This document shows positions 1 through 10,024 of a stretch of 64,000 nucleotides of DNA, piece after piece. Position numbers and translations under genes: made by a program. Source of the DNA: Zobellia amurskyensis (GTDB taxonomy: Bacteria; Bacteroidota; Bacteroidia; Flavobacteriales; Flavobacteriaceae); NCBI RefSeq assembly GCF_009725985.1, contig NZ_RCNR01000007.1, forward strand, positions 62,001 through 126,000, in the 5' to 3' direction. The notes under the pieces are model-generated. The model searched no databases. It was not told the DNA's origin and saw only the letters and a program-made list of their open reading frames with translations. The number at the start of each line of letters is the position of its first letter. The stretch's first letter is position 1.

Positions 1-1352
1 TCAAAATCTAAAGAAGCGACCAAACCTCTTGGCTTGTTTTTTACTGGAATATTTTGAAATGAATTACCGGACAACCACTGTTCAAAATTTTTGCTTTCCG
101 ATTTGACGGTTTGTTCTAACTTATCTTCTGATTCTTCTACAATTTTCTCAAGGTAGGCCAGTACACCCTCCTGTTCTTCAGTTGGGAGCAACATTGCAGG
201 AACAGGTGTTGCCAAATCCCAAGGAATTAATCCGGTCTCATCTACATTGTTAAAAAAACCGTACATCTCAAAATAGTTCTTCTGGGAGATAGGGTCATAT
301 TTATGATCATGACATTTAGCACAGGCATAGGACAATCCTAGCATACCTTGACTTACCGTAGCGGTTCTATCGGCAACGTATTCCGATCTAAATTCTTCAT
401 CTATAATTCCGCCTTCTAAATTCTGAGGATGTAATCTATTAAAGGTCGTTGCTAACTTTTGTTCCGTTGTTGCATTTTCAAATAAATCGCCTGCCAATTG
501 CCATGTAATAAATTCATCATAAGGCATATTTTTATTGAAGGATTTAATGACCCAATCTCTCCATGGCGAAGTGTCTCTATACCTATCATTACTATAACCA
601 TGGGTATCTGCATAACGGGAAACATCCATCCAATCCAAAGTCATTTGTTCTCCGTAATGTGATGATGCCAACAAACGGTCTATTTGCTTTTCAAAAGCGT
701 TTGGCGAACTATCGTTCACGAATGAGTTCATCTCTTCCAAAGTAGGAGGCAAACCTGTTAAATCTATAGAAGCACGTCTTAATAATAATTCCTTATCCGC
801 TCTTTTAGATGGAGAAAGTCCCTTCTCTTCCAAGGTGGCCAAAACAAAATTATCTATAGGGCTATTAACTAAATCCGTTTGTTTTACTTTGGGAATATCA
901 TACCTTTCCGGTTTTAGAAAAGCCCAATGGTCTTTGTATTCCGCCCCTTGTTCAATCCACTTTACCAACATGGCCTTTTCATTAGGCGACAAATTTAAAT
1001 GAGAGGAAGGTGCCGGCATTATAATTTCCGGGTCGTCCGTTAGTATACGCCTTACAACTTCGCTATTTCCAGGATTCCCTGGGTCTATTGAAAACAACCC
1101 TGGGGTATTGGTAGATTCCGCATAGGCCAATTCTGGATCATGCAACTGTAGCCCTCCTTTAATTTTAGCTTTATCCGGCCCATGGCAGATAAAACACTTA
1201 TCTGATAATATGGGTTTAACATGCTGATTAAAATCTACTTTTTCCGGAAGCTTCTGATAGGCCAGTTCTACATCTTCAGGAAGGTCAGGACCACCGCATG
1301 AAAACAGTACGAGCGCTAAAGAAAAAACGATATAGTTTGTTAATTTGAACAT
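1..1352 (-). CDS. DUF1549/DUF1553-family cytochrome c lipoprotein (partial, C-terminus off window)
   Basis: The frame is open from the ATG at 1350-1352 to the window edge, giving about 450 residues with no stop. The N-terminus is a lipoprotein signal with an L-F-S-C lipobox near residue 20. A haem-c motif C53-F-I-C-H57 lies in a planctomycete-type cytochrome segment (PSCyt1, about 40-110). A DUF1549-like region follows and contains a second C344-A-K-C-H-D-H motif. The DUF1553 part expected at the C-terminus would lie outside the window. Such proteins are membrane-anchored, periplasm-facing and presumed redox-active, but their substrate is unknown. It is divergent from the AraC gene and close to a sulfatase and an exported oxidoreductase, so a role in extracytoplasmic sugar oxidation is plausible but inferred. 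Confidence 0.85.
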   Translation of the reverse strand, partial: MFKLTNYIVFSLALVLFSCGGPDLPEDVELAYQKLPEKVDFNQHVKPILSDKCFICHGPDKAKIKGGLQLHDPELAYAESTNTPGLFSIDPGNPGNSEVVRRILTDDPEIIMPAPSSHLNLSPNEKAMLVKWIEQGAEYKDHWAFLKPERYDIPKVKQTDLVNSPIDNFVLATLEEKGLSPSKRADKELLLRRASIDLTGLPPTLEEMNSFVNDSSPNAFEKQIDRLLASSHYGEQMTLDWMDVSRYADTHGYSNDRYRDTSPWRDWVIKSFNKNMPYDEFITWQLAGDLFENATTEQKLATTFNRLHPQNLEGGIIDEEFRSEYVADRTATVSQGMLGLSYACAKCHDHKYDPISQKNYFEMYGFFNNVDETGLIPWDLATPVPAMLLPTEEQEGVLAYLEKIVEESEDKLEQTVKSESKNFEQWLSGNSFQNIPVKNKPRGLVASLDF

Positions 1353-1583
1353 TATTTATGACAAAATTTATGTTTTCCACAAACTTAAATCATTTGTTTT
1401 GTCAATTTCTTGCATAAATCAGGCTATGAGTTGCACATATCCGACATTTTATAAACAATAGCACAAAGGGACATAACCCCCTATTTCATACAAAAGCCCT
1501 TGAAAATCAATTATTACAGGCTATATTTATATCTTTATTACGGGAAGAATAGCATATAAAATCCGATAAAATACATTTTTCTT

Positions 1584-2447
1584 ATGAACAAGATATTGCA
1601 ATCATTGAAACTTACTTTTCTTCATGGTGGCTACGCTAAACTAAATTCCGAGTGGGATTATGATAATGTTATCAGTCCTTTTTCCCGGTTATATTTAGTG
1701 ACCAAGGGCACTGCCAAAATATACCATAGTTATGAAGAGTTTGACCTTGAGCCAGATCATATTTATCTTGTTCCAAGTTTTACCTATAGCCGTTTTCAAT
1801 GTGATGACCATTTAGAGCTATATTATATTCACTTTATTGAAGAACTAGGCGATAGACTCTCTATTTATGATGTGAAAGATTTTAGATACGACATTGAGGC
1901 CAATGATAATCATTTCAATTATTTTAAGAACATTATCCAACTTCACCCAAAGCGTTATTTAGTAGATGACGATCCTAAAATTTATGATAATCAAAAATTC
2001 TTAGTTGAAACAGAAAGGAAAAACGATTTGCTATCCGCTAAATCATTTATAGAAACCCAAGGGCTTCTCCAACTCCTGTTCGCTTCTTTTGTACAGAATA
2101 GCAAAAGTTCAAAATTAAATATTAGAAGTGATTTTCATGAAGTCCTTAACTATATAAAAGGACATCTACATGAACAACTTACCGTTGCTGATCTTGCAAA
2201 GTATTTTAACCTGAGTGCCGACCATTTCTCTAGGGTTTTCCAGCAAAAATTTGGGATACGACCTAGTAAATATATTCAGACCATCCGCATTGAACGCTCA
2301 GAAACCCTTTTACTTACTACCAATAATACTTTGGCGGAGATAGCCGAAAAGACAGGGCTAGGTACCGTATCTTATCTTTCAAGAATGTTTAAATTAAAAA
2401 ATGGAATAACCCCCGGTGCCTTTCGGAAAAAAAGACCCGGAGGTTAA
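1584..2447 (+). CDS. AraC-family transcriptional regulator
   Basis: This 287-residue protein has an N-terminal cupin-like sensor region (about 15-140) and a C-terminal AraC double helix-turn-helix (about 185-285). The second helix pair shows the usual I-A-E-K-T-G-L-G and Y-L-S-R-M-F-K signature. It is cytosolic, with no signal or membrane segment. It is divergent from the haem-c lipoprotein gene and convergent with the Gfo/Idh oxidoreductase gene, whose stop lies a few bases away. It probably senses a sugar and controls the adjacent DUF1553 gene or the neighbouring PUL operons, but the target cannot be read from sequence. The ATG at 1584 gives a complete sensor domain and is the natural start. 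Confidence 0.88.
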   Translation: MNKILQSLKLTFLHGGYAKLNSEWDYDNVISPFSRLYLVTKGTAKIYHSYEEFDLEPDHIYLVPSFTYSRFQCDDHLELYYIHFIEELGDRLSIYDVKDFRYDIEANDNHFNYFKNIIQLHPKRYLVDDDPKIYDNQKFLVETERKNDLLSAKSFIETQGLLQLLFASFVQNSKSSKLNIRSDFHEVLNYIKGHLHEQLTVADLAKYFNLSADHFSRVFQQKFGIRPSKYIQTIRIERSETLLLTTNNTLAEIAEKTGLGTVSYLSRMFKLKNGITPGAFRKKRPGG

Positions 2448-2451
2448 TTCT

Positions 2452-3774
2452 TTAGTAATTTCTATTTTTTCTACTCTTCATCTTATTAGCTTCACTGTCA
2501 CCAATAAATTTTTCTTTTTCCGGGTCCCACTGCAAGGTGCGGCCCAATTGATACCCAATATTACAGATATTTCCAACACTTGCAGAGCGGTGACCTATTT
2601 CAACATCAGAAATAAGCGGTGTATCATTTTTAATGGCATCAATCCAATTTTGGTAATGGTTACCTCTAGATTTTAAATCTTCTTTTTTACTTACCTGAGA
2701 TTCTAAAATACTAGGCGGGTCAGTTTCTAGATAACTTCTACTAATATCCAAGTTACCTTTACTTCCTATAAACCTAACTCCCCATCCTCTACCGAAATCT
2801 TCATGCACCATTTCAATTCCATTTTCATAGAACATTTGCATACCTCTTACTGCTTTTCTATCCGCAGGAGGAATAAATTTTACCGGGCCGGTTCTGTCCA
2901 TTCCCAAGCCCCATTGGGCAATATCAAACATATGAGCGCCCCAATCCGTTAATATACCTCCACCAGTCTCGCTAAACAATCTCCAGTCTGGAAAAAATGC
3001 TTTGCTTTCTTGAGGAGATAGTCTTTCGTTATAAGGTAATAAAGGAGCTGGACCACACCACTGGTTCCAATTTAGTTGAGATGGTACGGGCTGCGATGGC
3101 ATATTGAAAGGTATAGCGGGGTCACCTACATTGACCAATACTTTTGTGATATCTCCTAAATGGCCGTTTCTTACCATTTCCGTAGCTTTTTGAAAGGTTG
3201 CCCATGAGCGCTGCATGCTTCCCGTTTGCAAAACCTTACCCGTTTTTTTAACGCTCTTTACCATATCTATACCTTCTTGAATCTTTAAAGTCAAAGGCTT
3301 TTCACAGTATACGTGCTTACCAGCTTCCATAGCACCAATAGCTTGGATTGCATGCCAATGGTCAGGTGTCGCAACAATTACAGCATCAATATCATCTCTT
3401 TCTAAAAGCTCCAGGTAATTTCCTGTTGTGGTCAACCCCCTATAGTTTTGTTGCTTACGGTTATCTGCATATAATTTACTAACATGTGCCTTAAACCATT
3501 CATTTTTGGTCGTCCACACATCCGAACCAGCAACAATTTGCGCTTCATCTGTGTTCGCCAAAAAAGCATTGGACAATGTTATACTTTGCTTTCCTAAACC
3601 TATGTAACCTAAATTAACCTTATCACTTGGTGCCGTAAACCCTCTGCCTAATACATGACGTGGTACAATACTTATTGCACCGGCAACTAAAGCGGTCTTG
3701 GATATAAACGACCTACGTGATAGAGGAGCTGTTAAACTTGGTTTTGTTTCAACATTTTTTTTGGCCTTTTTCAT
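2452..3774 (-). CDS. Tat-exported Gfo/Idh/MocA-family oxidoreductase
   Basis: The protein has 440 residues. A twin-arginine signal, S-R-R-S-F-I-S-K followed by a hydrophobic stretch (about 19-40), points to folded, cofactor-loaded export. A Rossmann NAD(P) domain follows (about 54-180) with G-Y-I-G-L-G and the E-K-P motif whose lysine is catalytic in this family. The C-terminal Gfo/Idh/MocA sheet domain contains a G-G-G-I-L-T-D-W-G-A-H-M-F-D segment supplying the usual Asp/His positions. Its start is 4 bases from the sulfatase stop, so it is the last gene of the sensor-sulfatase-oxidoreductase unit. Exported relatives oxidise or reduce sugars, some as 3-keto-glycoside enzymes. The substrate is unknown. 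Confidence 0.88.
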   Translation of the reverse strand: MKKAKKNVETKPSLTAPLSRRSFISKTALVAGAISIVPRHVLGRGFTAPSDKVNLGYIGLGKQSITLSNAFLANTDEAQIVAGSDVWTTKNEWFKAHVSKLYADNRKQQNYRGLTTTGNYLELLERDDIDAVIVATPDHWHAIQAIGAMEAGKHVYCEKPLTLKIQEGIDMVKSVKKTGKVLQTGSMQRSWATFQKATEMVRNGHLGDITKVLVNVGDPAIPFNMPSQPVPSQLNWNQWCGPAPLLPYNERLSPQESKAFFPDWRLFSETGGGILTDWGAHMFDIAQWGLGMDRTGPVKFIPPADRKAVRGMQMFYENGIEMVHEDFGRGWGVRFIGSKGNLDISRSYLETDPPSILESQVSKKEDLKSRGNHYQNWIDAIKNDTPLISDVEIGHRSASVGNICNIGYQLGRTLQWDPEKEKFIGDSEANKMKSRKNRNY

Positions 3775-3778
3775 AGAT

Positions 3779-5599
3779 TTACTTTTTATCGATTACAATA
3801 TAATATGCTGGGAATTTTACGCCTTCTGCCGTAATAAAATCACTGCGAAGTTTATAACTACCTTTTTTAAATTTTCCCTCTAACTGAGCATATGTTTCAT
3901 TTTCATTAACGCTTTCCGCTAATGAAATATCCCCAAGATTTACCTCGGCTCTTTTAAAAACAATACTTCTGCCTACGGGCAATTCATCTACCGTAGAGGA
4001 AGCCATAATTTCATCCGAAGCAGCATTTAAAGACAACCCAGATTCCGGTGGATATCTGTAAAGCTTAAACTGGTAATCGCCATCTTCAACAATATTTATA
4101 CTATAATATCCATCTGGAGCATATTCTCCTTGCCTTATTTGAACTTGGTTCCAGGGAATATTATCTGTAGTATGCATATCATGTACAGTTATCGCAACTG
4201 GGTTTGCTTCTTTGTGTCCAACGGGGATTTCTGCATATCTCATTTCCGGTTCAATACTTGTCCACCATGAATCATAGAAAGCCTGCATCTTTTGCACTAA
4301 ATCTGGATGTTCAGATGCAACATTATTTTTCTGACCTGGATCTGTTACAATATTATACAATTCACTTCCATCTATCAAACGCCATTCCGTACTCATGACA
4401 CAGCTATTTTTACCTTTTTCCGGCCACTGACCACGTTGTGTATCTATAACCAACATACGGTCAACATTCTCTGACTGACCTTTGATAACCGATGTCATAT
4501 CGCTTCCATCTAAAGGTTTTTCGGATTTAAAAGGCACTCCTGCCATTTTAGTCAATGTAGGCAACAAATCCACATTGGCCACCAACTCATTATTTACAGT
4601 ACCTTTCTTGATATTTCCATTAGGCCAACTGATAAAAAATGGGACCTTGTGTCCTCCGTCATAATGGCTTCCTTTGGTACCCCTTAGACCTGCATTGTAG
4701 CCCGAAATACTTCCGTCTTTATTCTTGGCTATACCAGCTGCGGTGCCATTATCCGTTGTAAAAATGATTATGGTATTATCGAATAATTTTTCTTCTTTTA
4801 AAAAAGTAACCAACTTTCCGAAGTTCTCATCAATATTGGTAATCATTCCGTAAAATCGCTTTTGTACGTCTGTTAAAGGTGCGTCCTCATACATTTTCGC
4901 ATAGCTTTCAGGTATATTAAATGGTGAATGTGCTGCGTTAAGTGGTAAATACAAGAAAAAAGGTTCTTTCTTAGTGCGCTGCACGTATTTAATAGCTTCG
5001 TTAAACCATACATCCGTAGCATAACCTTCTACTTTTTCCGGTTCCCCATTTCTAAAATACGTGTCATTAAAATAGGTGTTGTTCCAATAATCAGGTGTCT
5101 GTTGAACTCCGCCCCCACCATTGTAAAGTGTTTCTTGAAACCCTCTGTCAAATGGCCTAAACGGATAATTGTCGCCCAAATGCCACTTACCGAACATAGC
5201 CGTGTTATAACCATCTTCTTCAAAAACCTGTGCTATGGTCTTTTCATCCTCTAACAAAATTGAGCAACCCGCTATAGTGTGCCACGCGTTGTTCCTATTG
5301 CCATTCCGTCCGGTCATAAGACCAGCACGACTAGGCGCACAAGTTGTTCCCACGTGAAAGTTTGTAAACTCTAAGGCTTCCTTTCCGAAAGCGGAGAGGT
5401 TTGGTGTTTTTAGTATAGTATTGCCGTGAGAAGCTAAATCTCCATAACCTTGATCATCCGTAAAGACTATAATTACATTTGGTTTTTCATTTCCTTCTTC
5501 TAAAACTGCTGCTGTTTTCGCTTCTTTTTTCTGTCCGCAAGCTATTAGAGCTAAAAAACATGTTAAAAGGCCAAATTTGATGAATACGTTATTTTCCAT
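3779..5599 (-). CDS. S1-family (formylglycine-dependent) sulfatase lipoprotein
   Basis: This 606-residue protein starts with a lipoprotein signal (lipobox A-L-I-A-C, Cys about 21). The S1 sulfatase domain (about 38-450) carries the metal-binding F-T-D-D-Q near its start and the maturation motif C87-A-P-S-R-A-G. Cys87 would be converted to formylglycine by an anaerobic or FGE-type maturase, which is not in this window. A C-terminal extension of about 120 residues lies beyond the catalytic fold and looks like a beta-rich accessory module. It should remove sulfate esters from a sulfated glycan or sugar in the periplasm or at the cell surface. It lies 7 bases after the hybrid sensor gene, indicating cotranscription. 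The subfamily and regiospecificity cannot be assigned by eye. Confidence 0.93.
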   Translation of the reverse strand: MENNVFIKFGLLTCFLALIACGQKKEAKTAAVLEEGNEKPNVIIVFTDDQGYGDLASHGNTILKTPNLSAFGKEALEFTNFHVGTTCAPSRAGLMTGRNGNRNNAWHTIAGCSILLEDEKTIAQVFEEDGYNTAMFGKWHLGDNYPFRPFDRGFQETLYNGGGGVQQTPDYWNNTYFNDTYFRNGEPEKVEGYATDVWFNEAIKYVQRTKKEPFFLYLPLNAAHSPFNIPESYAKMYEDAPLTDVQKRFYGMITNIDENFGKLVTFLKEEKLFDNTIIIFTTDNGTAAGIAKNKDGSISGYNAGLRGTKGSHYDGGHKVPFFISWPNGNIKKGTVNNELVANVDLLPTLTKMAGVPFKSEKPLDGSDMTSVIKGQSENVDRMLVIDTQRGQWPEKGKNSCVMSTEWRLIDGSELYNIVTDPGQKNNVASEHPDLVQKMQAFYDSWWTSIEPEMRYAEIPVGHKEANPVAITVHDMHTTDNIPWNQVQIRQGEYAPDGYYSINIVEDGDYQFKLYRYPPESGLSLNAASDEIMASSTVDELPVGRSIVFKRAEVNLGDISLAESVNENETYAQLEGKFKKGSYKLRSDFITAEGVKFPAYYIVIDKK

Positions 5600-5606
5600 T
5601 ATTAAT

Positions 5607-8600
5607 CTATGAGGTTGTTTTCTTTTCTTTTAATTTGGTCACATATTCACTAGGTATGACCCCAAATTGCTTCTTAAAACACTTTGAAAAGTAAGATGCT
5701 GTATTAAAGCCGGTCTTGTACATTATTTCTTTAACAGAAAGGTCACTCTGTTCAAAAAGCTGTACCGCTCTTTTAAGGCGAATGTTTCTAATAAACTCGC
5801 TAGAGGAAAGACCCGTAATCTCTTTGAATTTCATGTAAAGATTACTGCGGCTATAGCCCATTTCCTTTACTAGCATTTCAACATTAAAATCCGTGTTCAT
5901 CATGTGCTTTTCTACAATTTCAATAGCAGTCTGCAGAAAAGATTCATCTACCGAGGTAACCGCAATCTCTGTTGGTTGCAGCGTAATATTCCGGGTAAAC
6001 TGTTTTCTAAGTTGATCCCTTTGTTTTAAAATATTGGAAAGAGTAAGCTGCAGAAGCTCCATTTCAAAAGGCTTACGTATATATCCCTCTACTCCCAATT
6101 TTAAGTTTTCTATTTCGCTTTCCTCAGAAGCCTTTGCCGTAAGCATTACCACAGGGATATGGCTTGTTTCTTTATCCGTCTTCAATTTTTCACAAAACTC
6201 GGTACCGTTCATTATTGGCATTAAAATGTCTGTTAATACCATATTAGGCATAAGACTCTTCGCCATCTTTAAAGCCTGCTTCCCGTTTTCAGCTTCATAT
6301 ATCACGTACTCACTATCTAATGCTTGTTTTACCAAAGTACGGATATCCGCATTATCATCTACAATAAGTAAAATAGGTAGTTTTGGCCGTGACTTGGAAA
6401 CATCTTCATCTACAATTTCATCATTAATACCTATAGCAAAAGATTCTGTTTCCGATGAGCGCACCAAGAAATCACTTTCCGAAACTTCTTTTAAACTTAC
6501 CTCTGGAATGTTCATATAGGTGTCTTTTTCCATTGGAAGCCTTACGACAAAATCCGTACCCTTGTTCGGTTTGCTCTTAACCACAATAGAGCCTTGATGC
6601 AACTCTATAAGGTTTTTTGTAAACGATAGGCCAATACCTGCTCCTTGAAGATTTCTTCTATCTTTTTTATCTTGTGTATTAAACCTTTCAAAAATAGTAT
6701 TCACCCTATTTTTTGCAATCCCTAAACCAGAATCTCTAACTTTAATTAGTACGTTTCTATCTTTTCCATCATGAGCATCTTTCTTTTCTATTGAAATCTC
6801 TACATTAATGTGACCGCCATCCGGTGTGTATTTGAATGCGTTAGATAAAAGATTGTTCATTATCTTCTCTAATGCATCATGATCAAACCACGATATTATA
6901 GTATCATCCGTGGCGGAGATATTAAAGTCTACATTCTGCTTGTGAGCCAAAAACTGAAAGGGCTGACATACTTCTTGAATAAATTCAACTACGTTACTGT
7001 TACGAACTACCAAGTGCATTTTACCCTGATCTATCTTTCTAAAATCTAATAGTTGATTCACTAATTTCAGTAAATAATTAGTGTTTTTGTACATGATGTT
7101 GTACTGTTCCTGAACTTTGGTCTGGCTCACTTTTAATCCATCCTTTCTTAAATATTCAAGTGGCCCTTTTATTAGTGTAAGCGGTGTTCTAAATTCGTGC
7201 GAAATATTCGTAAAGAACTCAAGCTTGACCCGTTGCATTTCTTCAGACTTCTCTTTTTCAAGATGATCTAGCTCTAATTGGTGTTTCTTACTGGTTCTAA
7301 TAAACGTATATCGCCAAAAAAGCCATAAAACCCCCAAGACCAATAAACCATAAAAAAGATAGGCCGCGGAGGATAGCCAAATTGGTGGTGTAATCTTAAT
7401 TTTTATTTCTGAAGGAGATTGATCCCATAAGCCATCGTTATTGGATGCTTTCACCTTAAAAACATAATCTCCCGGTCCTAAGTTTGTATACGTAGCAAAA
7501 CGTTTGTCCGAAGTGGTCTGTACCCAATCCTTATCAAAACCATCTAACATATAAGCGAACTTATTCTTTGAGGGTGCGGCGTAATGTAAGGCGGCAAATT
7601 CAAAGGAGAAATTGTTTTGTATATAGCTTAACTCAACATTATCAATTTGATTAATGCTTTTTTCTAAAATAACTTTACCGTTTACTTTTTCTCCAATTTT
7701 AACGGATGTATTAGAAACCAGCAAATCCGTAATCACTGTTTCGGCAGGTTGTTCATTATCATTTATCTCTTCGGGATAAAAGGCATTGAATCCATTTATA
7801 CCCCCAAAAAGCATTTCCCCATCACTTCTTTTTACACAAGCTAATTCTTGAAATTCGTTGTCCTGCAGACCATCGCTCTCATTGTAGTTTTTGAAGGATT
7901 CATTGGTAGGGTTAAATTTAGAAAGTCCCATATTGGTAGACAGCCATAGATTTCCTTCTCTATCCTCTAAAATACCTTTAATGACATTATTTGGAAGGCC
8001 ATCACCTATTGAATAAGAAATGAAACTACTGTCCTCACCGTTTTCACCAGGCACAAATTTATTAAGCCCACCACCAAAAGTTCCTATCCATAATTCTCCG
8101 GCCGCACTTTGGTATAATGAAAGTATGTAATTGTGACTTATGGACTTTGGGTTATCCGAGTCATTTTTATAGCTTTCAAATTTTGGCTGTTTCTTGTATC
8201 GTTCAACCGCATTTAGGCGACTAAGACCATCACCTGTTGCGAACCAAATATTACCTTCATGATCTTCAAGAATATCCCTAATAATATTGCTGGGCAAAGC
8301 ATTGGATTGTTTTGGAAAACTTTTAAAGGTTGATTTATAATAGCCCTTACCGTCTTCTTTTTTAATCCATCTATGAACACCTGAAGTATAAGTACCGATC
8401 CATATATTACCTCCCGAATCATTTAACAGACTGAATACACCATGCATTAAACCTTGAGGGTTTAAATTTGATTCTTTGACCTTATTTGGATTACTAATGT
8501 CCAGAAAGTATAAACCGGGACTGCTTTCTGCACCAATGAGCAAAGTTTTCTTATTGTCTATTTTTGCTTCCGCAATGGCAAATGTTCTAGAAATTGAACT

Positions 8601-9887
8601 AAAGTGCTGGAACTTATTGTAATTACCGTCATCATCTTTCTTTAATAGCATATTAAGTCCACCGCCTTCGGTACCTACCCATACGGTTCCGTTGCTGTCC
8701 TCATACATTGCCCTAATTTTATCGTAGCTTAAACTCTGAGGGTCAGGTGTGTTTCTCACATTTAAAAACAGCTTTTTACCTGGATCAAAAGTATTGACAC
8801 CACCTCCATTGGTACCTATCCAGATGATACCGGTCTTATCTAGGTACAATGATTTTATTATATTTTTACTAATGCTACCAACATCTCTAGAGTCGTAGGT
8901 GAAAAGTTTGATGAACTTCGGCTTTTTATCGAGCGATGTGTTCTCAAAATAGAATAGACCTTCATTGGAACCTGCCCAAATACGATTATTATTATCTACT
9001 AGAAGGCAATTAAAATTAGTATCATCAATTTTCACTAACTCCCTTCCTTTACCTTTAACTTGGCAAAAAAGCCCCATGTTCGTTGCAATAATCAGTCTGC
9101 CTAGGTTGTCTTCGGTTATACTTTTAACAATACAATCTGGAAGCCCTAACGTACTACTTACATTTCCGAAATAATCCCTTCCGTTTGAATCTTTCTTTAA
9201 TTTAAAAAGACCTGTAGCCCCACCAACTAAGATTTGTCCGTTCTTATCTTCATAAATCGTGTAAATTGAACTTCCGTCCCAACCTATAATAAAGGGGTCC
9301 TGTTCTGAGCTAAAATGCTGAAATTCCACCTTGTCATGAGGGCTGTTAAGGTCTACCATATCAAGACCATCACGAACACCTATCCAAAGACGGTTTTTAC
9401 TGTCTCTGTATAATGTAGTAACATGATTCCCTATTAAGCTAGTCGCCTTTTCTTCATCATTAGTGTACGATGTAAATTTACCTGTTGCAGAATTATAAAA
9501 ATTGAGTCCGCTGCCTGTTGTGCCCACCCAAAGATTGCCCTTATCATCGCCAACTATTGAAGAAACTAGATTACTACTAATCTTGCTTGGCTTGTTCGTA
9601 CTAGGATTGTATACCGTAAACTTGTATCCATCATACTTGTTTAGTCCATCATGGGTACCAAACCACATGAACCCCTGTTTATCTTGATAAATGGCATTAA
9701 TATCACTTTGTGAAAGACCATCACTAGTTGTAATATGCTTGAAGCTGATATGGTTTTGAGAGCTACCTGTGAATACATTCAGAAACAAAAAAAAAGAACA
9801 AAGCGTCCAAAAACACTTGTTTCTTACGAGTAAAATATGACTTTTTTCAAATGTAGTTTTAAGCATAAAATGTAGTAAAAAGTGCAT
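5607..9887 (-). CDS. Hybrid two-component system sensor/regulator (HTCS)
   Basis: This one-protein signalling system has 1426 residues. After a signal or membrane anchor (about 25-45) come two seven-bladed-propeller-like Reg_prop arrays with repeated W-x-G-T-x-x-G-L-N/W-I-G-T units (about 50-730). A Y_Y_Y domain (about 755-840) and a transmembrane helix (about 845-870) follow. The cytosolic part holds HisKA with H897 in I-S-H-E-F-R-T-P, a HATPase_c with an N-box (N-N-L-L-S-N-A-F-K), a receiver with phosphoacceptor D1220, and a C-terminal AraC helix-turn-helix (about 1325-1420). HTCS proteins bind an oligosaccharide in the periplasm and activate a nearby PUL, so this one probably regulates the adjacent SusCD/VCBS or sulfatase genes. 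A second ATG at 9866 is a possible start. Confidence 0.95.
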   Translation of the reverse strand: MHFLLHFMLKTTFEKSHILLVRNKCFWTLCSFFLFLNVFTGSSQNHISFKHITTSDGLSQSDINAIYQDKQGFMWFGTHDGLNKYDGYKFTVYNPSTNKPSKISSNLVSSIVGDDKGNLWVGTTGSGLNFYNSATGKFTSYTNDEEKATSLIGNHVTTLYRDSKNRLWIGVRDGLDMVDLNSPHDKVEFQHFSSEQDPFIIGWDGSSIYTIYEDKNGQILVGGATGLFKLKKDSNGRDYFGNVSSTLGLPDCIVKSITEDNLGRLIIATNMGLFCQVKGKGRELVKIDDTNFNCLLVDNNNRIWAGSNEGLFYFENTSLDKKPKFIKLFTYDSRDVGSISKNIIKSLYLDKTGIIWIGTNGGGVNTFDPGKKLFLNVRNTPDPQSLSYDKIRAMYEDSNGTVWVGTEGGGLNMLLKKDDDGNYNKFQHFSSISRTFAIAEAKIDNKKTLLIGAESSPGLYFLDISNPNKVKESNLNPQGLMHGVFSLLNDSGGNIWIGTYTSGVHRWIKKEDGKGYYKSTFKSFPKQSNALPSNIIRDILEDHEGNIWFATGDGLSRLNAVERYKKQPKFESYKNDSDNPKSISHNYILSLYQSAAGELWIGTFGGGLNKFVPGENGEDSSFISYSIGDGLPNNVIKGILEDREGNLWLSTNMGLSKFNPTNESFKNYNESDGLQDNEFQELACVKRSDGEMLFGGINGFNAFYPEEINDNEQPAETVITDLLVSNTSVKIGEKVNGKVILEKSINQIDNVELSYIQNNFSFEFAALHYAAPSKNKFAYMLDGFDKDWVQTTSDKRFATYTNLGPGDYVFKVKASNNDGLWDQSPSEIKIKITPPIWLSSAAYLFYGLLVLGVLWLFWRYTFIRTSKKHQLELDHLEKEKSEEMQRVKLEFFTNISHEFRTPLTLIKGPLEYLRKDGLKVSQTKVQEQYNIMYKNTNYLLKLVNQLLDFRKIDQGKMHLVVRNSNVVEFIQEVCQPFQFLAHKQNVDFNISATDDTIISWFDHDALEKIMNNLLSNAFKYTPDGGHINVEISIEKKDAHDGKDRNVLIKVRDSGLGIAKNRVNTIFERFNTQDKKDRRNLQGAGIGLSFTKNLIELHQGSIVVKSKPNKGTDFVVRLPMEKDTYMNIPEVSLKEVSESDFLVRSSETESFAIGINDEIVDEDVSKSRPKLPILLIVDDNADIRTLVKQALDSEYVIYEAENGKQALKMAKSLMPNMVLTDILMPIMNGTEFCEKLKTDKETSHIPVVMLTAKASEESEIENLKLGVEGYIRKPFEMELLQLTLSNILKQRDQLRKQFTRNITLQPTEIAVTSVDESFLQTAIEIVEKHMMNTDFNVEMLVKEMGYSRSNLYMKFKEITGLSSSEFIRNIRLKRAVQLFEQSDLSVKEIMYKTGFNTASYFSKCFKKQFGVIPSEYVTKLKEKKTTS

Positions 9888-9982
9888 TTGGTTATTTCAA
9901 TATTTTAACTAATAAAATTAATCAAAAATTCTCGTCAGAACTTAGACAAAAAAAGACTACTGCACTTAAATGTATTCATATT

Positions 9983-9998
9983 AAAGTACTAATACTTT
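9983..9998. promoter_or_regulatory. Inverted repeat upstream of HTCS gene (possible operator)
   Basis: The short intergenic region between the HTCS and the first VCBS gene contains a perfect inverted repeat AAAGTA-N4-TACTTT. It lies about 100 bases upstream of the HTCS start. It could be a regulator site or a weak hairpin. No poly-T tract supports a terminator. Confidence 0.25.
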
Positions 9999-10024
9999 GA
10001 TGAAAAATAAATAAAGGAAAATCT

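Noticed and set aside
2416-2676. Small plus-strand frame overlapping the AraC end and Gfo/Idh gene
   Set aside because: It lies across two confident genes in other frames and has no independent start or family.
6034-6519. 161-codon plus-strand open frame inside the HTCS gene
   Set aside because: It is antisense to a clearly coding, domain-rich HTCS frame, with no recognisable protein and no start context.
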